Assembly (NCBI GenBank): GCA_024509875.1 | Contig: JAMPIV010014136.1 | Coordinates: forward strand, 221,107 to 285,106 | Reading direction: 5' to 3' | DNA from: Oreohelix idahoensis | Lineage: Eukaryota; Mollusca; Gastropoda; Stylommatophora; Oreohelicidae | Length of the DNA stretch: 64,000 nt | Part shown: positions 39,335 through 50,591 of the stretch, piece after piece | Position numbering within the stretch: the first letter of the stretch is position 1 | Layout: each line of letters begins with the position of its first letter | The notes under the pieces: model-generated | Databases searched by the model: none | What the model was told of the DNA's origin: nothing | The model's input: the letters and a program-made list of their open reading frames with translations, nothing else | Position numbers and translations under genes: made by a program

Positions 39335-40784
39335 AACTGTACTTACCTCCAGATGCCGACTCCTGTCATGTTGACATTTCCTGCCCTGAGGCCATTTTCA
39401 AGCATGGTGTCAAACCCTGTTTCTCGTGTATTACGAAGCAAGTCTCTTACACTATGCTCCCACTGTTGAATTGATTGATCCTGATGTTACAGTAAAGACC
39501 AACCGTTACGCATCCCTGGACATCTCGGTTACAGACTTTACGCACATTTCAAGTTCAGACAGGAAAGTCCAATAATCGCTATTTATGGAGAGATGTTATA
39601 CTTTTGGTCCGCGAGAAAGACATTGTCGACTATGCCAGTACATGGACAGTTCCCTCACGACATCCTTTCGACCACTGCTGATGGAGATCCACCAACTCAG
39701 AAGATCTCTACAGTCCTGATATATTGTAGTTGATGTAGTTCCCTTTTACACGCGTTAGCGTCATTACGTCACATTATTTTTGACTGATGTAATATTTGAC
39801 CATCTTTTGTGCCCCTATGATTTTTTTTTTTTTTGTTTTTTTTTTGGCCATGTTTTGATGTAAGATTTTGCCCAGATTTTTTTTGGGTGTTTAAATTGTT
39901 CTGTTGTACCAAATAAAAGTGATTAACTAATGTACATCCTCACCCGCCACTAATGTTGTCATCATTCACGATTCATTATGATGACGACACCATATTGCAT
40001 TATGATTGTTTGAATTTTCGGTTATTGTTACACCGACACTCATACATGTGATTTAGCTATTTGCCCAATTATATATTCTATACCATTGTCCATTGATTAC
40101 CATGTTTCCATTCCATTCATTGTTTCCGGTTATTGTTACACCGGCAAAGTCATTTTTTTAATGAGACTTACCTATTTTGCCCATACTTTGCAACCAAGTT
40201 TTGTGGTTCTATTTCCATTTCCTCCATTCATATTATTTTTTCATCACCCACTTCAGTGAAGTGTAGGGTGACAGCCTTTTTGTGCACCCGCCATATATAT
40301 ATTTTTTGGTGTTTTTTTTTTTTTTGCCAGTTTTTTCCTTGCGACGTTAACTCGCTTGTCATGTTATTTTATGTTTTATGATTCGCACAAGAGTGAGAGA
40401 TATTGACGACTATCAACCCATAAAGCGTTTTATTAGTTCGTTGATGATTGTTCAGTTACTGTTCTATTTTGCCCATATATATATATATTTTTGCCACTTA
40501 TTAGTACTATTTGTAGCTACCATAACCTCCATAGTTTTTTCTCCATCTGCCCCTCGTTTATATTATGTCTTTCAGTCCCTACCCTTCATGATCGATTTTT
40601 TGTGTGTGAACTGTTAATGGTGTTATTTCATCCATTATTCCCATCTATTGTTTATTGTAGTCCTTCTGACATGATTTATGGTGGGTTACATGAATCCCAA
40701 TAATTTTTTTTATAGAGTTCATAAATTTTTTTCTAGGGAATAAAGTGTATCCCGTAGGGAGACACTTTAGTGGCCCCGGGCGTA
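39335..40784 (+). other. E5 3' region, non-coding
   Basis: Long T runs (39821-39852, 40313-40326) and two copies of GGTTATTGTTACACCG (40020, 40124). Small ORFs at 40133-40703 have no known motif. No gene recognised. Confidence 0.4.
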
Positions 40785-41220
40785 TGTGACAGTAAGGACT
40801 GTTACGTCGGATTAGCACTAAGGTGCTGCCACTTAATTATAGTTAGGGTAAGAATACTTAGCAAGATTTAACACTAAGTATTTGAGCGTGTCTAGTTAGT
40901 GTAATAGCACTAGTCACAAATCCTATGAGTGATTTAATTAAAGTGTTCAGAAATGACGTCATCGAACTTGGGGTAGAATTGCCCAGTAGTTAGGACGGAA
41001 GTGATGGTTGAATAGAAGGGGGTTAAGTGAGTTGGTTTTAGGCACGAGACGAACGAGGCAGTGATTTTGGGGTTTTGGACCATCTTGTAAGTTCGATGGC
41101 TGTGTGATATTTCATGGGATGACTGGTTTGTATACCACAGAAGCACATGTATTTATGAACTATTATGAAGTTGTCAGAGTGTGCATACACTTAATAAAGG
41201 TATTCATTCATATTTAGTCC
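40785..41220 (+). repeat. Possible E5 3' LTR
   Basis: TGTGACAGTAAGG starts after GTGGCCCCGGGCGTA, a common context for a Gypsy LTR. A polyadenylation-type AATAAA lies at about 41192. The partner LTR is absent, so the limits are not proved. Confidence 0.35.
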
Positions 41221-41394
41221 CGCTTGAACTTATTTCCTGAACGTCAGTAGGAAGTGTCGTTTGTTTACATCAGGTAATAGAGAAAAGAATATTAGCTTAT
41301 TTTCGACGATCTTACAGCGTAAAACATAAACACAGTTACGAGTCTCCAAAAGATCCACCTGGGTTTTATTTCCAGTAAAACAACAGATGAACAT

Positions 41395-41838
41395 TGATAA
41401 AAGATTCTGCCACAAAAATTCACCTTGTCCCAGAACGTTCTGTTCACCCCATTCTCACCCTGTCACACTCTGTTGTCTGGCGCATCACCCAGTCTATGAC
41501 TGTTAAAAATGGAGTTGTTGATAAGGGGCATCCCTGTCGTACTCCTGTCTTCACTTCAAAGGTTAGGTTGCTATGCCCAATGCTACACGTAAAGTTGGCA
41601 TAAAGGCTTTTTATGTTTGACACTATGCAGCATGGAATTCCATAAGCCCTCAGTATTTTCCATAAACTGTCCCTATGTATGCTGTTAAAAGCCTTTTCAA
41701 AATCAACTAAATTAATGTACAGCTGTCTTTGCCATTCTGAGCACTGCTCTATAATGTTCCTGATCTACACATCTTCTGTTCTTTCTAAATCCTGCTTGTT
41801 CTTTCCTCAGTTTGTGGTCTACTGCTTTTGAGATTCTC
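41395..41838 (-). pseudogene. LINE reverse transcriptase relic (RTE-like)
   Basis: Minus-strand frames give LRKEQAGFRKNRRCVDQ, then EWQRQLYINLVDFEKAFNS, LWKILRAYGIPC, and VKTGVRQGCP across shifts and stops. These are early reverse transcriptase blocks of a non-LTR element. No endonuclease or C-terminus is attached. Confidence 0.7.
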
Positions 41839-41863
41839 TGTATAATAATAATAATAATATAAC

Positions 41864-43005
41864 AGGTAATGTTGGTAACAGAAATTCGGGTGCAATTATA
41901 TTGTTATGAGATCGATTTTTTTTATAATTGAACTTAGATTTGTAATTAAAGGGAAATAATCCAAAATACATTGTAAAGAAGGAGGCAAGAGTAGAGTCAC
42001 TTCCCTTGGTTGAAAGTTTGGGATTGTTTTTGTTTGGCAAGTGAGCGAAGTTGAACTAGACTATGAGATTACATTCTCGTGCAATGTAAGAATTGCTGAG
42101 TTCTTTCCGAGAAAGTGTTCTAGAATGTTCAGGAATCGTCGTTGTAGTAAATCGGGGTTCCAAATTAAATCAGTCAGATCCAAGAACGCGTTATCGTAGG
42201 TTCAGAAATGGGCTCTATCCCAAGTGTGTGGAAAGATAGTATTTTATAAGTGGCTGGCGCAATTGAGAGTTATTATCGGACGATAAGCCAAAGTCATTTT
42301 GGTTGATCTTAGTGGTGACAGAAGAATGCACTATCTTTTAAACGCTCAATCGCCTGTATGTCACAAATGACAGTTAGTCATAGTTATTCTGAGGACAAGA
42401 ATGCCAGTGTTGCCATTTCAAGAAATGTGTGTGATTTTGAAACGAACCAGATATGTTGAACATTTTAAAAGTCTATTGCTGGTAGTGCAGAATAGTAGGC
42501 AAGATGACAGACTAACGAATAGTATATAAACTTGGGAAATCGTCAGCCTTGGCCGCAGGCAGTATTTTCTAAGATACACCAAGTAAAGACTACAGAAAGT
42601 AAGCTGAAACAGAAGAAAAATACTCAGTACACTTTGAAAAGACAATGTTTACATAAGGAATTTTGAGGACAGAAAATATTGTCAGCAGTGGTTTTCATGT
42701 CGTGACCACCATAACAAATAGAGACAGCTAGAACTACTCAAGCAGCGACAGAGAACATTGAGAGAGAGTAAGAATGTCAGTATTATTACTTGCAGAAGAT
42801 TTTGCTGTATAAAGTATGCCAGCCTCACGAGGATGGTTGGGCATATCATATTTTCGACGTTCTTTGTTACTGCTGTCCGAGTGTAGTCGATCATCTACAA
42901 TTGAGATCATCCATTACTTGACAGTTATGAAATGTTGTCGTTACATTGAGACAGAAGTTATCATTACATCATCAACATAAATGAGCTGCCTACGGTTCAG
43001 GGTAG
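41864..43005 (+). repeat. Dispersed repeat copy B, uninterrupted
   Basis: About 1.14 kb matching the three pieces of copy A (14219-14676, 27483-28196, 28504-28530). It is contiguous where copy A holds the LINE and the 307-bp insert. It could be an LTR (TATAACAG... to ...CTACGGTTCA), but no internal region or flanking duplication supports that. Confidence 0.82.
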
Positions 43006-43663
43006 AGATACGAACCCACTATACGATCAAAACATGTGGAAGTTGAAAATACAAGCTATCATCATCAAGTCATCGTACGACATTAACAGATGAAATAGCA
43101 CAACTTATATGCCATCGGCCACAAGTAGAAGTTGAAGTAGATCAACATCATCATCTTTCTTTGATGAGTAGATCAACATCATTTTTCTTTGCACACATTA
43201 CAGAGCAAAGAGACACCACTGTAACTGGTTCTCTAGCAGGAAACCTTCTCCAAGCATTCACATGCTCGTGGAGTGACAGTTACAGTGGCAAATTATATTA
43301 TATAATGAGGTACCAGCACCATGGACAACCTTATATTAGTCGCCTTGTATGACGTGCCTCAGGGTTCAATAGACCTTTTTTTGAGTAGATAAGCCAGGGT
43401 AAAGATAGTCAAAATTTATTGATTTATAGGCTAGCAGTTAACAATGCTGGTGGTTACTCAGTGTTGACTTTCAGGGACTACTTCGGTTCATTCATCTATT
43501 TTGTCTTCTCATAATTTGCTTATTTTATTTAAACTGATTTTGGTAATCGGCTCTTTTTCGGTTACCGTCAGTACCAAGGTGCTAAGCTCAGTGAGGATCT
43601 GAGATTAATTGTTGTGCCTCATTACTATTAGTTGGTAAATTTTTATCTACATGTTCCCCATAG
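43006..43663. other. Intron sequence upstream of LamG exon 2
   Basis: No repeat or gene is recognised except TTTCTTTGATGAGTAGATCA motifs near 43155-43190. The last ~30 bases form the pyrimidine-rich acceptor tract of the next exon. Confidence 0.45.
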
Positions 43664-43767
43664 ACTGGGTAACAAAGGAAGTCTGAGCATTGACAACCAG
43701 GAGCCAGTAAAGGGTGAAACTTGGGGATTTTTATGGATGCTGGATGTTACAGGGAATATCTACTTTG
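43664..43767 (+). CDS. Host exon, laminin G-like domain (C-proximal part)
   Basis: A 104-bp exon framed by TTCCCCATAG (acceptor, ends 43663) and G|GTAAGTG (donor at 43768). The first A completes the Arg codon begun at 13034. The frame then reads LGNKGSLSIDNQEPVKG, TWGFLWMLDVTGNIYF, matching the LamG second half: GSLxVDxxxPxxG ... LDVxGxxYxGG. It ends one base into the next codon. The fit of phase, domain order and both splice sites with the exon at 12951 is strong evidence for one gene with a 30,629-bp intron. The next exon is not in the window. Confidence 0.8.
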
Positions 43768-43798
43768 GTAAGTGTTGCTTGATAAATTACTCCACAAC

Positions 43799-43833
<35 letters not shown>
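43799..43833. repeat. TA microsatellite
   Basis: About 17 TA units, 31 bp downstream of the LamG exon donor site. Confidence 0.95.
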
Positions 43834-43835
<2 letters not shown>

Positions 43836-44559
43836 TATGACGTCATCAGGCCATTATAAAATGATAGTCTCAAAGCCGAAGTACCGGAAGAGACGTAATA
43901 ATTAACTACTAAATGATTGGTTACTAATAGACTCTATGGAAATAAATAAATACATAGCTTGTTCGCGTTTTGGGTTGCCCTGCAACAATAAAAGAATTGA
44001 AGAGAAACTTCCAAGCCAGACCTCGAGAAGCCAGTAGCTTTTTATCAGAACCAGCTCCCAAGGGTTGACGTCTTCAAGGTTGTTTATCGCTGAGTCAATG
44101 ACGATGGGGAATAATAAGATGTAGAACGATGCAAACCTTGAACGCCCTATCCTACAAGGTATAACCTGTACGACATCTGAAGGTAGACCACGTCAACAAA
44201 AACTACAAGATTGGCAATAAACGTCCGTCCATGAGGTTAGTAGAATAAATTGTTATTGCTGATTAAAAACAACCGCTAAAAGTAAAACCTTTTGAACGAT
44301 GAGCTGAAATCCTTCAGGCCTGACTAGGGCAATAACAAATCATAGCCATGTTGTTGGTTTAAGGAACAATAAGATTTACGTAATTGCTCTGAACAGCTGT
44401 ACACCAGACTTTAAATTCGACAGTTAGATGTTACTACGCAGATCAATGAACGAATAACATATATAGACGACGGTTCGTATCCAGTCAGCATCGTTGACAC
44501 GGTTCGAGAACAATGGCGTGCAAAAGCAACTTTACATTCGTCCGTACCAAAGATCACCC
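43834..44559. other. Intron sequence, nothing recognised
   Basis: No ORF with a known motif and no repeat seen elsewhere in the window. Confidence 0.4.
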
Positions 44560-45490
44560 GTCTATTGCCGGGGCCCGAAAAAGGAGCAAAGAATAGTAAC
44601 ACTGTACCCTACCATGCAATCGTAAAAAGCGACTAAGGAGGGTTGGGCATGGGGCTGGTTACCCCATCCCGTAAAAAACTTTTTATCAAAAAACTTCAAC
44701 AAACATGGACAAGTCAAATACAGAATATAAATCAACTCAGCCGCCAAAGACAGAAGAAGGTCCTCTGGAAAGGAGACGCATGAAGCAACCCAGAGAAAGC
44801 CAAAAGGAGTATGGGTTGCCAATTAAACTTTTTTCTAGGAAAATCTCCAGGATTTGCACCTGGAATGTACGCACTCTATGTCAACAAGGGAAAACTGCAC
44901 AGGTAGCAGCGGAAATGGTAAATTACAGGATTGATATCATGGGTCTCTGCGAGACACGGTGGAAGGGCATAGAGAGGAGGAGATTGATCACAGGAGAAAT
45001 GGTGTTGTCCTCAGGACATGAGGAGGAAAGAGCCCACCACAGTGAAGGGTTGGCTATAGTGCTATCTAGGGAAGTACAGAAGGCACTTATAGAAAGGGAA
45101 GTAATGGGACCCCGAATTATAACAGCAAGGTTTAAATCAGCCACAAAAAAAGTAAATATAAGCATCATCCAGTGTTATGCACCAACAAATGATAAAGAAG
45201 AATCTGAAAAAGAAGACTTTTACACCAGACTACAAAAATGTCTTGGACAAAACGAAAAGAAAGGACATCACAAACCCGAAAATAGGAACAGACAACACCG
45301 ACTTTGAAGAAATCATGGGAAAGCATGATGAACGAGATATGATGAACGAGAATTGGGAACTATTAGCAAACTTCTGTGCTTCAAATCAACTAGCTATAGG
45401 AGGAAGCATATTTCCACATAAAAGAATACATAAAGCGACATGGATATCACTAGACCACAGAACTGAGAATCAGATTGATCACATATGCAT
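44560..45490 (+). pseudogene. 5' end of an RTE-like LINE: endonuclease
   Basis: A short leader (GGGTTGGGCATGGGGCTGG at 44640-44658) precedes ORF 44705-45307: ICTWNVRTLCQQGK, MGLCETRWKG (catalytic Glu), SIIQCYAPTND. After a one-base shift, ORF 45177-45605 continues: NENWELLANFC, GSIFPHKRIHKATW, QIDHICM. The GDFN catalytic segment appears deleted around 45270. It is a non-LTR AP-type endonuclease. The fragment ends near 45490, where a minus-strand LINE begins. Confidence 0.75.
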
Positions 45491-45499
45491 GAGTATATG

Positions 45500-45992
45500 T
45501 CCTCTTCCTGCACAACCTTTCTGCTTTACAAAGGGCTATGTTGGCCTTTCAGGTGCTCCCAAACCTGTCGTAACCCTTCCTTCTCTGTGGCAACTGCGTT
45601 CTTGAACAGTTTTCGGGCATGCTTCTTCTGTTTCCTGATTTCTTCTATTTTAATTTGTCTTCTACTTTTTCGCGGTGGGTTACTTTCCCTTGTCTCCCTG
45701 ACTCCCAACACTTTGCGACAGTGAAGATATATTATGTCGCCGAAGATTTCCAGCTTCTTCTCCAAAATTATCTGCTTCAGGTTGTTATCCAACTCTTTTG
45801 CCAAAGCTTCGTCCAGCTGTTCCCAAAGCCCTTTTGCACTGGCAGGTGAAAACGTTATTGCATCTCTCTTCCCGTCCACGAAGTGTGCGAGATCATCATC
45901 AGCCAGATCAACTTGAACGTACTCAGCACTGTGGATTTACTCCTGGCTGCGTTCTTCTAACGTCTTACCCGTCGAGACAGAGCGCTGTTGAT
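45500..45992 (-). pseudogene. Zinc-finger LINE, segment after E3
   Basis: Minus-strand frame 45992-45526 carries DLADDDLAHFVDGK, WEQLDEALAKEL and a basic helical run (KIEEIRKQKKHARKLFK) found between the N-terminal finger and reverse transcriptase in a group of animal LINEs. It continues 54855-55206 across the E3 insertion, since ATCAA (45992-45988) is the target duplication. One in-frame stop lies near 45938. The reverse transcriptase itself is missing. Confidence 0.65.
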
Positions 45993-46660
45993 TGTTATGA
46001 CTTAATTCATAACACCATTATCGGTCGCACTCAAACTTGATTTGTGAGCTGACTTCCCATTTACATTCGTTTCTACAACAACACAGGAAGTCGTCACATT
46101 GTCTGCAGGTTTCTTAGCAGACGTGGTTTTGCGGGCTACGATGGATCATACGATCTAGTTAGCGTTCTCTTTGGACTGTGTCTCCGTGGGAGAAGGCTGT
46201 GTTTCTTAAATGCTCCTGAAGATGTACTTTGAGTACTGATTTACATATGTATTTCAGCTAGGTAGTCTAAGTGATAGAACCTAGTTTGATTATATTTCAT
46301 AAGGACATGTCAGCGCTGAACGGATGTGGAAAGAAAGAGTATTAATATATAAATAATAAATTCAGCAAGATGACTCTGACAGTGTCATGATTGTCTACAG
46401 ACGTTAAACGTACGTATAGACTGGCTAGTGAATGCTTTGTCTTATTTGTCGATGCTAATTTTGAGGAGCCAAGTATTGTGATTAAAGTATGTATATGTGG
46501 AAACGTCAACCAGGCATTCCTAAGTTTTATACTGTTTAAAACTGTGCCTTACATTTCCACTGAACTCTGTTGAATGGACTGTAGTACCATAATCCTAGAC
46601 GCCAAGGACACCTGAGTCCAGCATTCTTCAAATACTCTAAGAAATAATGAACCCGCAACA
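45993..46660 (+). repeat. E3 5' LTR
   Basis: 668 bp, TG...CA, matching 54194-54854 closely with small indels. The next bases TTATGGGGAAGCC at 46661 may hold the primer site, but I could not match it to a tRNA. Confidence 0.95.
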
Positions 46661-47836
46661 TTATGGGGAAGCCAAGCCGTACCAGTATGGAGTTTGAGAC
46701 CTAACACCGGCATAACGAGGACATTTTTCCACGTTAAAAGCCGACCATTGCCTCAAAAAATTGTACGCCGACCAAGATTTTCAAAATGGTGCGTCTTTTG
46801 TCTGCTGGAAAGTCCAGAGTATGAAAAGGCCAGAAATTATTTTCTACACTACAGTTCTTCGTTGTACAAGTTCCCAAAGAGCAAGCTTTCAATTAATCAC
46901 AACTGCATCTATAGACGCAAGTTTGCATCTATTTTCTGCCGTAGATGGCGAATTTTTCTGACATCGAGCAATCAAGTGGATTTTGAATCGAGTCAGCTGC
47001 TTTCTGCTTCTAGGCCTAGTGAGAGATCTTGATTTCTGTTGCATTTGTACTGCTAGGAACAGCCGTGGAACTAGGAGGATTTTGTTCCAGGCATAAAATA
47101 AGTCACATTTATTAGATTCATACATATTGTGACATACATTGTCTTGCTTGCCGCAAATTCTTCAGCTTACATGTTATATGTAATGAACGTTACGTTGTAT
47201 CTAGTCCGTGGGCGGTAGGTTGGGACTTATGTTTCCATTCATACCAGTTTCGACAGGTCGATGGAATCATAAGCGTGTCCTTAGGGTTTGGTAGGTGATC
47301 ATTTCATGTAGCGGGGCCGGTTTTTAAATGCTGAGTGAATCTGCTGCTACTGACATGATCATAGCCTGTGAACGTTAGTTGTATAGTCTTGTTCACTGTA
47401 CTATTTGTATTTGTAGTCCAGTCAACTGTTGTTAATTTCTCCTTATTTTTGCTCCATTCTTGTTTGTAAAATCGTTCTTCTGATCTGACTATCATTTATT
47501 TCATACATGTTATTCATGTTGTGCTAAAAATATCGTCATGTCTTGTCATATCTGTTTATAGGGCCATATTTTTACATTGTTCAATTCATGTCATTTTTGC
47601 CTTGGTTATTCGCATTTGAATTTTCTTTTTTTCGGCTCTGATTGTTGTAATTTTGTCCACTGTTCGTAACATTTTTTTAATGCTCCATTATTTAAAATCT
47701 GCATCTTAATATTATAAATTCATCTAGTGATTGAATTTGAAGGTTTGATATAAGTAATTGAATATTACTCAGAAAGCAATAATAATATATATTTACCTTA
47801 TTTGTGGCTATTAAGAAAGCACATTAAGAGTAAAAC
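46661..47836 (+). other. E3 5' leader
   Basis: AT-rich leader. It shares CGTCATGTCTTGTC-like sequence around 47534-47546 with the E1 leader (ATCATGTCTTGTCGG near 110-124). ORF 46694-47032 has no recognised domain. Confidence 0.5.
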
Positions 47837-48439
47837 ATGGCAACCTTGAAAGATTTAGTAAAGGTTGGAAAAGATTGTGGTCTGGAGGGACCTGCCTTGC
47901 AAGCATATATTGACAAGGAAATCAAAAGACAAGAAGAGAAAGAGAGAAAACTGGAAGAATTAGAAAGGGAAAAATTAGCCTATGCTCAAGCTGAGCTAAA
48001 ACAAGCTCAAGAACTTGAGAAATTAAAACAAGCTCAAGAAATCAGGTTGGCTGAGATTGAACTTGAAAAATTAAGGTTGCAACAACCTCAAGTCAATATC
48101 AGAAATATGGATGATGAGAGGAGAATTCATAATAAACATGTTAAGGTAACTTTACCTAAATTTAACCCTTCCATTGTTACATGGCCTAATAGGCTCATGA
48201 ATTTATTTGTTGGTGATGCTTGTACATCAGTGTGTACTATGGATGATGAATCCAGAAATAACTATGATTTAGTTAAAATACTATTGTTAAAGAAATACCA
48301 ACTAGATGAAGAAGGTTATAGACAAAAGTTTAAGTCACTAATACCTGATTCTGGTAAGGATTTCACTGAATTCATTTCATCAATTAAAATGAATTTTTCT
48401 AGATGGATTGATCTCGCAAAAATAGAAAAAAACTTTTGA
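47837..48439 (+). CDS. gag: E3 Gag, N-terminal part
   Basis: Starts MATLKDLVKVGKDCG like the E1 and E2 Gags, then a Lys/Glu/Gln coiled coil (residues ~30-95), then the capsid-like part KVTLPKFNPS. About 27 residues that E1 has between FNP and the LLTGDAL segment are missing. The frame breaks at an A run near 48430. Confidence 0.82.
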   Translation: MATLKDLVKVGKDCGLEGPALQAYIDKEIKRQEEKERKLEELEREKLAYAQAELKQAQELEKLKQAQEIRLAEIELEKLRLQQPQVNIRNMDDERRIHNKHVKVTLPKFNPSIVTWPNRLMNLFVGDACTSVCTMDDESRNNYDLVKILLLKKYQLDEEGYRQKFKSLIPDSGKDFTEFISSIKMNFSRWIDLAKIEKNF

Positions 48440-48977
48440 AGGATTACCTGATTTACTCCTAAGAGATAAGGTTTTGTCTTCCTTCAGTGGAGATTTCTTA
48501 GCCTTTTTGCAGGAAAGAAAACCTGATAAACTATCTGTTTGTGAAACCTTAGGTAGACAATACCAGGTCGCACACCCAAACTAGAATCTCAGTAGAGATA
48601 ACTTTAGAGATTCTCTGCCTGCTGCTTTAGCCAAAGTTACTAATATTAGCAACGCTAGGCAGAGATCTAAATGTATTGACAGAAACTGTAAATTTAATCC
48701 ACATTTTCAGTATGGAAATAATAGAGGCAGGTGTAACTTTAACAAGAGATCTCAACAGCCTCAAAGGTGGGACAACTATAACAATAACAATGATTATTTT
48801 GGTCCTCAACAATCATATAGACAAAATGATTACCAGAATAGAGAAAGTTATAGTCCTAAATCTAACAGGGGTAATAGATCATTTCATAGGAGTAATGATA
48901 ACAACCCTAATAATAGAGGTGCTGGCCATAACAATAGTCATAGACAGTCAAGACAGCCAGAACGTGGTAATGCTGTC
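48440..48977 (+). pseudogene. gag: E3 Gag, C-terminal part
   Basis: In another frame the capsid end continues: LLLRDKVLSSF, FLAFLQERKP, then a stop near 48582, then an Asn/Arg/Ser/Tyr-rich tail with no CCHC knuckle, running directly into the protease ORF at 48978. So Gag and pol share one frame here, as in E2. Confidence 0.75.
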
Positions 48978-50591
48978 ATGGATATTAATACTGATAACTC
49001 AAACCAAAATAACATGCTCATTGCACATGCAAATTCTTGCAGTGTCGATTTAGCAAACAGTACTAATTGTACTCAATGCAGTTCTTTGTTTCAGCCACAA
49101 AGCGTGCCCAGGCTTTTATGCGGACACCCTCTTCCAGTGATGTCGTCTGTTGCTACCACAGGATCTTTAGATTTAAATAAAGGTTTTGTCAACAATAAAC
49201 TAACAACTTTATTGCGTGACGCGGGCGCGACCACGATTGGGATTCGTAGGTCGATGGTGGATCAATCAGACTATACTGGAATGGAAGTGAAGTGTGTTAC
49301 GTTTGGTGGAACAGTAGAACACTATCCCATTGCAGAGGTGTTCTTAGATACACCTTATTTTACAGGTAGAGTGCTCGCTTGTTTGTTGAACAGCCCTATT
49401 GCTGGGATTCAACTTGGAAACATCCCTGGGATCCGAGAATGTTCTCAACAAGACATAGAGAAATGGGAAAAAGAGCATCTCATATCAGCTAATGCTGTTA
49501 CGACTAGAGCACAAGCTCGTAAGGAAGTTTTGAATCATATGGGTGATGATAACATCTTGGAAGAAATTACCAATGATGATAAACTTATAGATGATGTCAG
49601 TGATGATGATGATGTAATCAGTAATGTTGATCAAGGTAATTTTGATGATCAAATTATGTCTACTGATGAAGATGATGACTTGAAGATTGAGTTAGTTGAT
49701 AAAAACTCATTCATTCAAAAACAAAAAGAGGATGTCTCTTTGCAAAAATTCTATAAGCTAGTTACGACAAGTAACGTAAGTACCAATAACAAAATGAAAC
49801 ATTGGTATACTTTAAACAATGAGATATTGGTAAGAAATTTTCAAGATATAGATTCGATTAAGAAACAGATCATGGTACCAATATGTTTTAGACCATTGGT
49901 GTTACGACATGCCCATGATATTAACGCTGCTGGTCACTTGGGTATAGCAAGAACTAAGCAGAGAGTTACCTTTCATTTCTTTTGGCTGGGTGTCACAAAA
50001 GATGTTAAAGTCTTTTGTCGAACCTGTTTAGTTTGCCAGAGTGTGGCAACTAAAAGGCCGCATCACATTGCACCCATCCAGACAGCCGACATTTCATTGC
50101 GTCCTTTCGCAAAAATGTCCATTGACCTTATTGGTCCTATTAAGACTTCAGCTATGGGACATAAATATGTCTTAACGTGTATTAATATGTGTACACGTTG
50201 GGCGGAGACCATCCCACTGAAGCGCATCTCTAGTGATGACGTAGCGGATGCTCTATTTTTAGTTTTTACTAGATTGGAGTTTCCCGAAAACATCCATTCA
50301 GATAATGGCTCGCAATTTGTTTCCTATGCCATGGTGAAAGTGATGAATATGTTCGGTATAGAACGATCACTTAGTTCATTGTATCATCCCCAAGCATCAG
50401 GGCTAGTTGAACGATCTAATAGGAAATCAAACAGATGCTTGATAGGGTTACAGCTAAGTATCCGCAAGACTGGGACAGGATACTGCCAGCTGTCCTCTTT
50501 GCGTACCAAGAAATACAAAATTCTAGCACAGAATTTAGTCCGTTTGAACTCGTCTATGGTGCACAGCCACGAGGCCCAATGGCCATATTAA
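48978..50591 (+). CDS. pol: E3 protease and integrase
   Basis: Begins in the Gag tail (AHANSC), then the CTQC...LLCGH motif and protease with DAG in RDAGATTIGI, an unusual but possible active site. NAVTTRAQ and a very acidic linker follow (residues ~180-240, Asp-rich). Then integrase: HAHD...GHLG and CRTCLVCQ finger, Asp in SIDLIGP, Asp in HSDNGSQF, Glu in LVERSNRK. The frame is lost near 50430 and integrase continues in the ORF that starts at 50435. The last ~50 residues are off frame. Confidence 0.88.
   Translation: MDINTDNSNQNNMLIAHANSCSVDLANSTNCTQCSSLFQPQSVPRLLCGHPLPVMSSVATTGSLDLNKGFVNNKLTTLLRDAGATTIGIRRSMVDQSDYTGMEVKCVTFGGTVEHYPIAEVFLDTPYFTGRVLACLLNSPIAGIQLGNIPGIRECSQQDIEKWEKEHLISANAVTTRAQARKEVLNHMGDDNILEEITNDDKLIDDVSDDDDVISNVDQGNFDDQIMSTDEDDDLKIELVDKNSFIQKQKEDVSLQKFYKLVTTSNVSTNNKMKHWYTLNNEILVRNFQDIDSIKKQIMVPICFRPLVLRHAHDINAAGHLGIARTKQRVTFHFFWLGVTKDVKVFCRTCLVCQSVATKRPHHIAPIQTADISLRPFAKMSIDLIGPIKTSAMGHKYVLTCINMCTRWAETIPLKRISSDDVADALFLVFTRLEFPENIHSDNGSQFVSYAMVKVMNMFGIERSLSSLYHPQASGLVERSNRKSNRCLIGLQLSIRKTGTGYCQLSSLRTKKYKILAQNLVRLNSSMVHSHEAQWPY

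Noticed and set aside
14219..43005. Repeat copies A and B as the two LTRs of one 29-kb element
   Set aside because: They are only about 90% alike, no primer site follows A, no polypurine tract precedes B, and the last shared bases extend beyond the candidate CA end.
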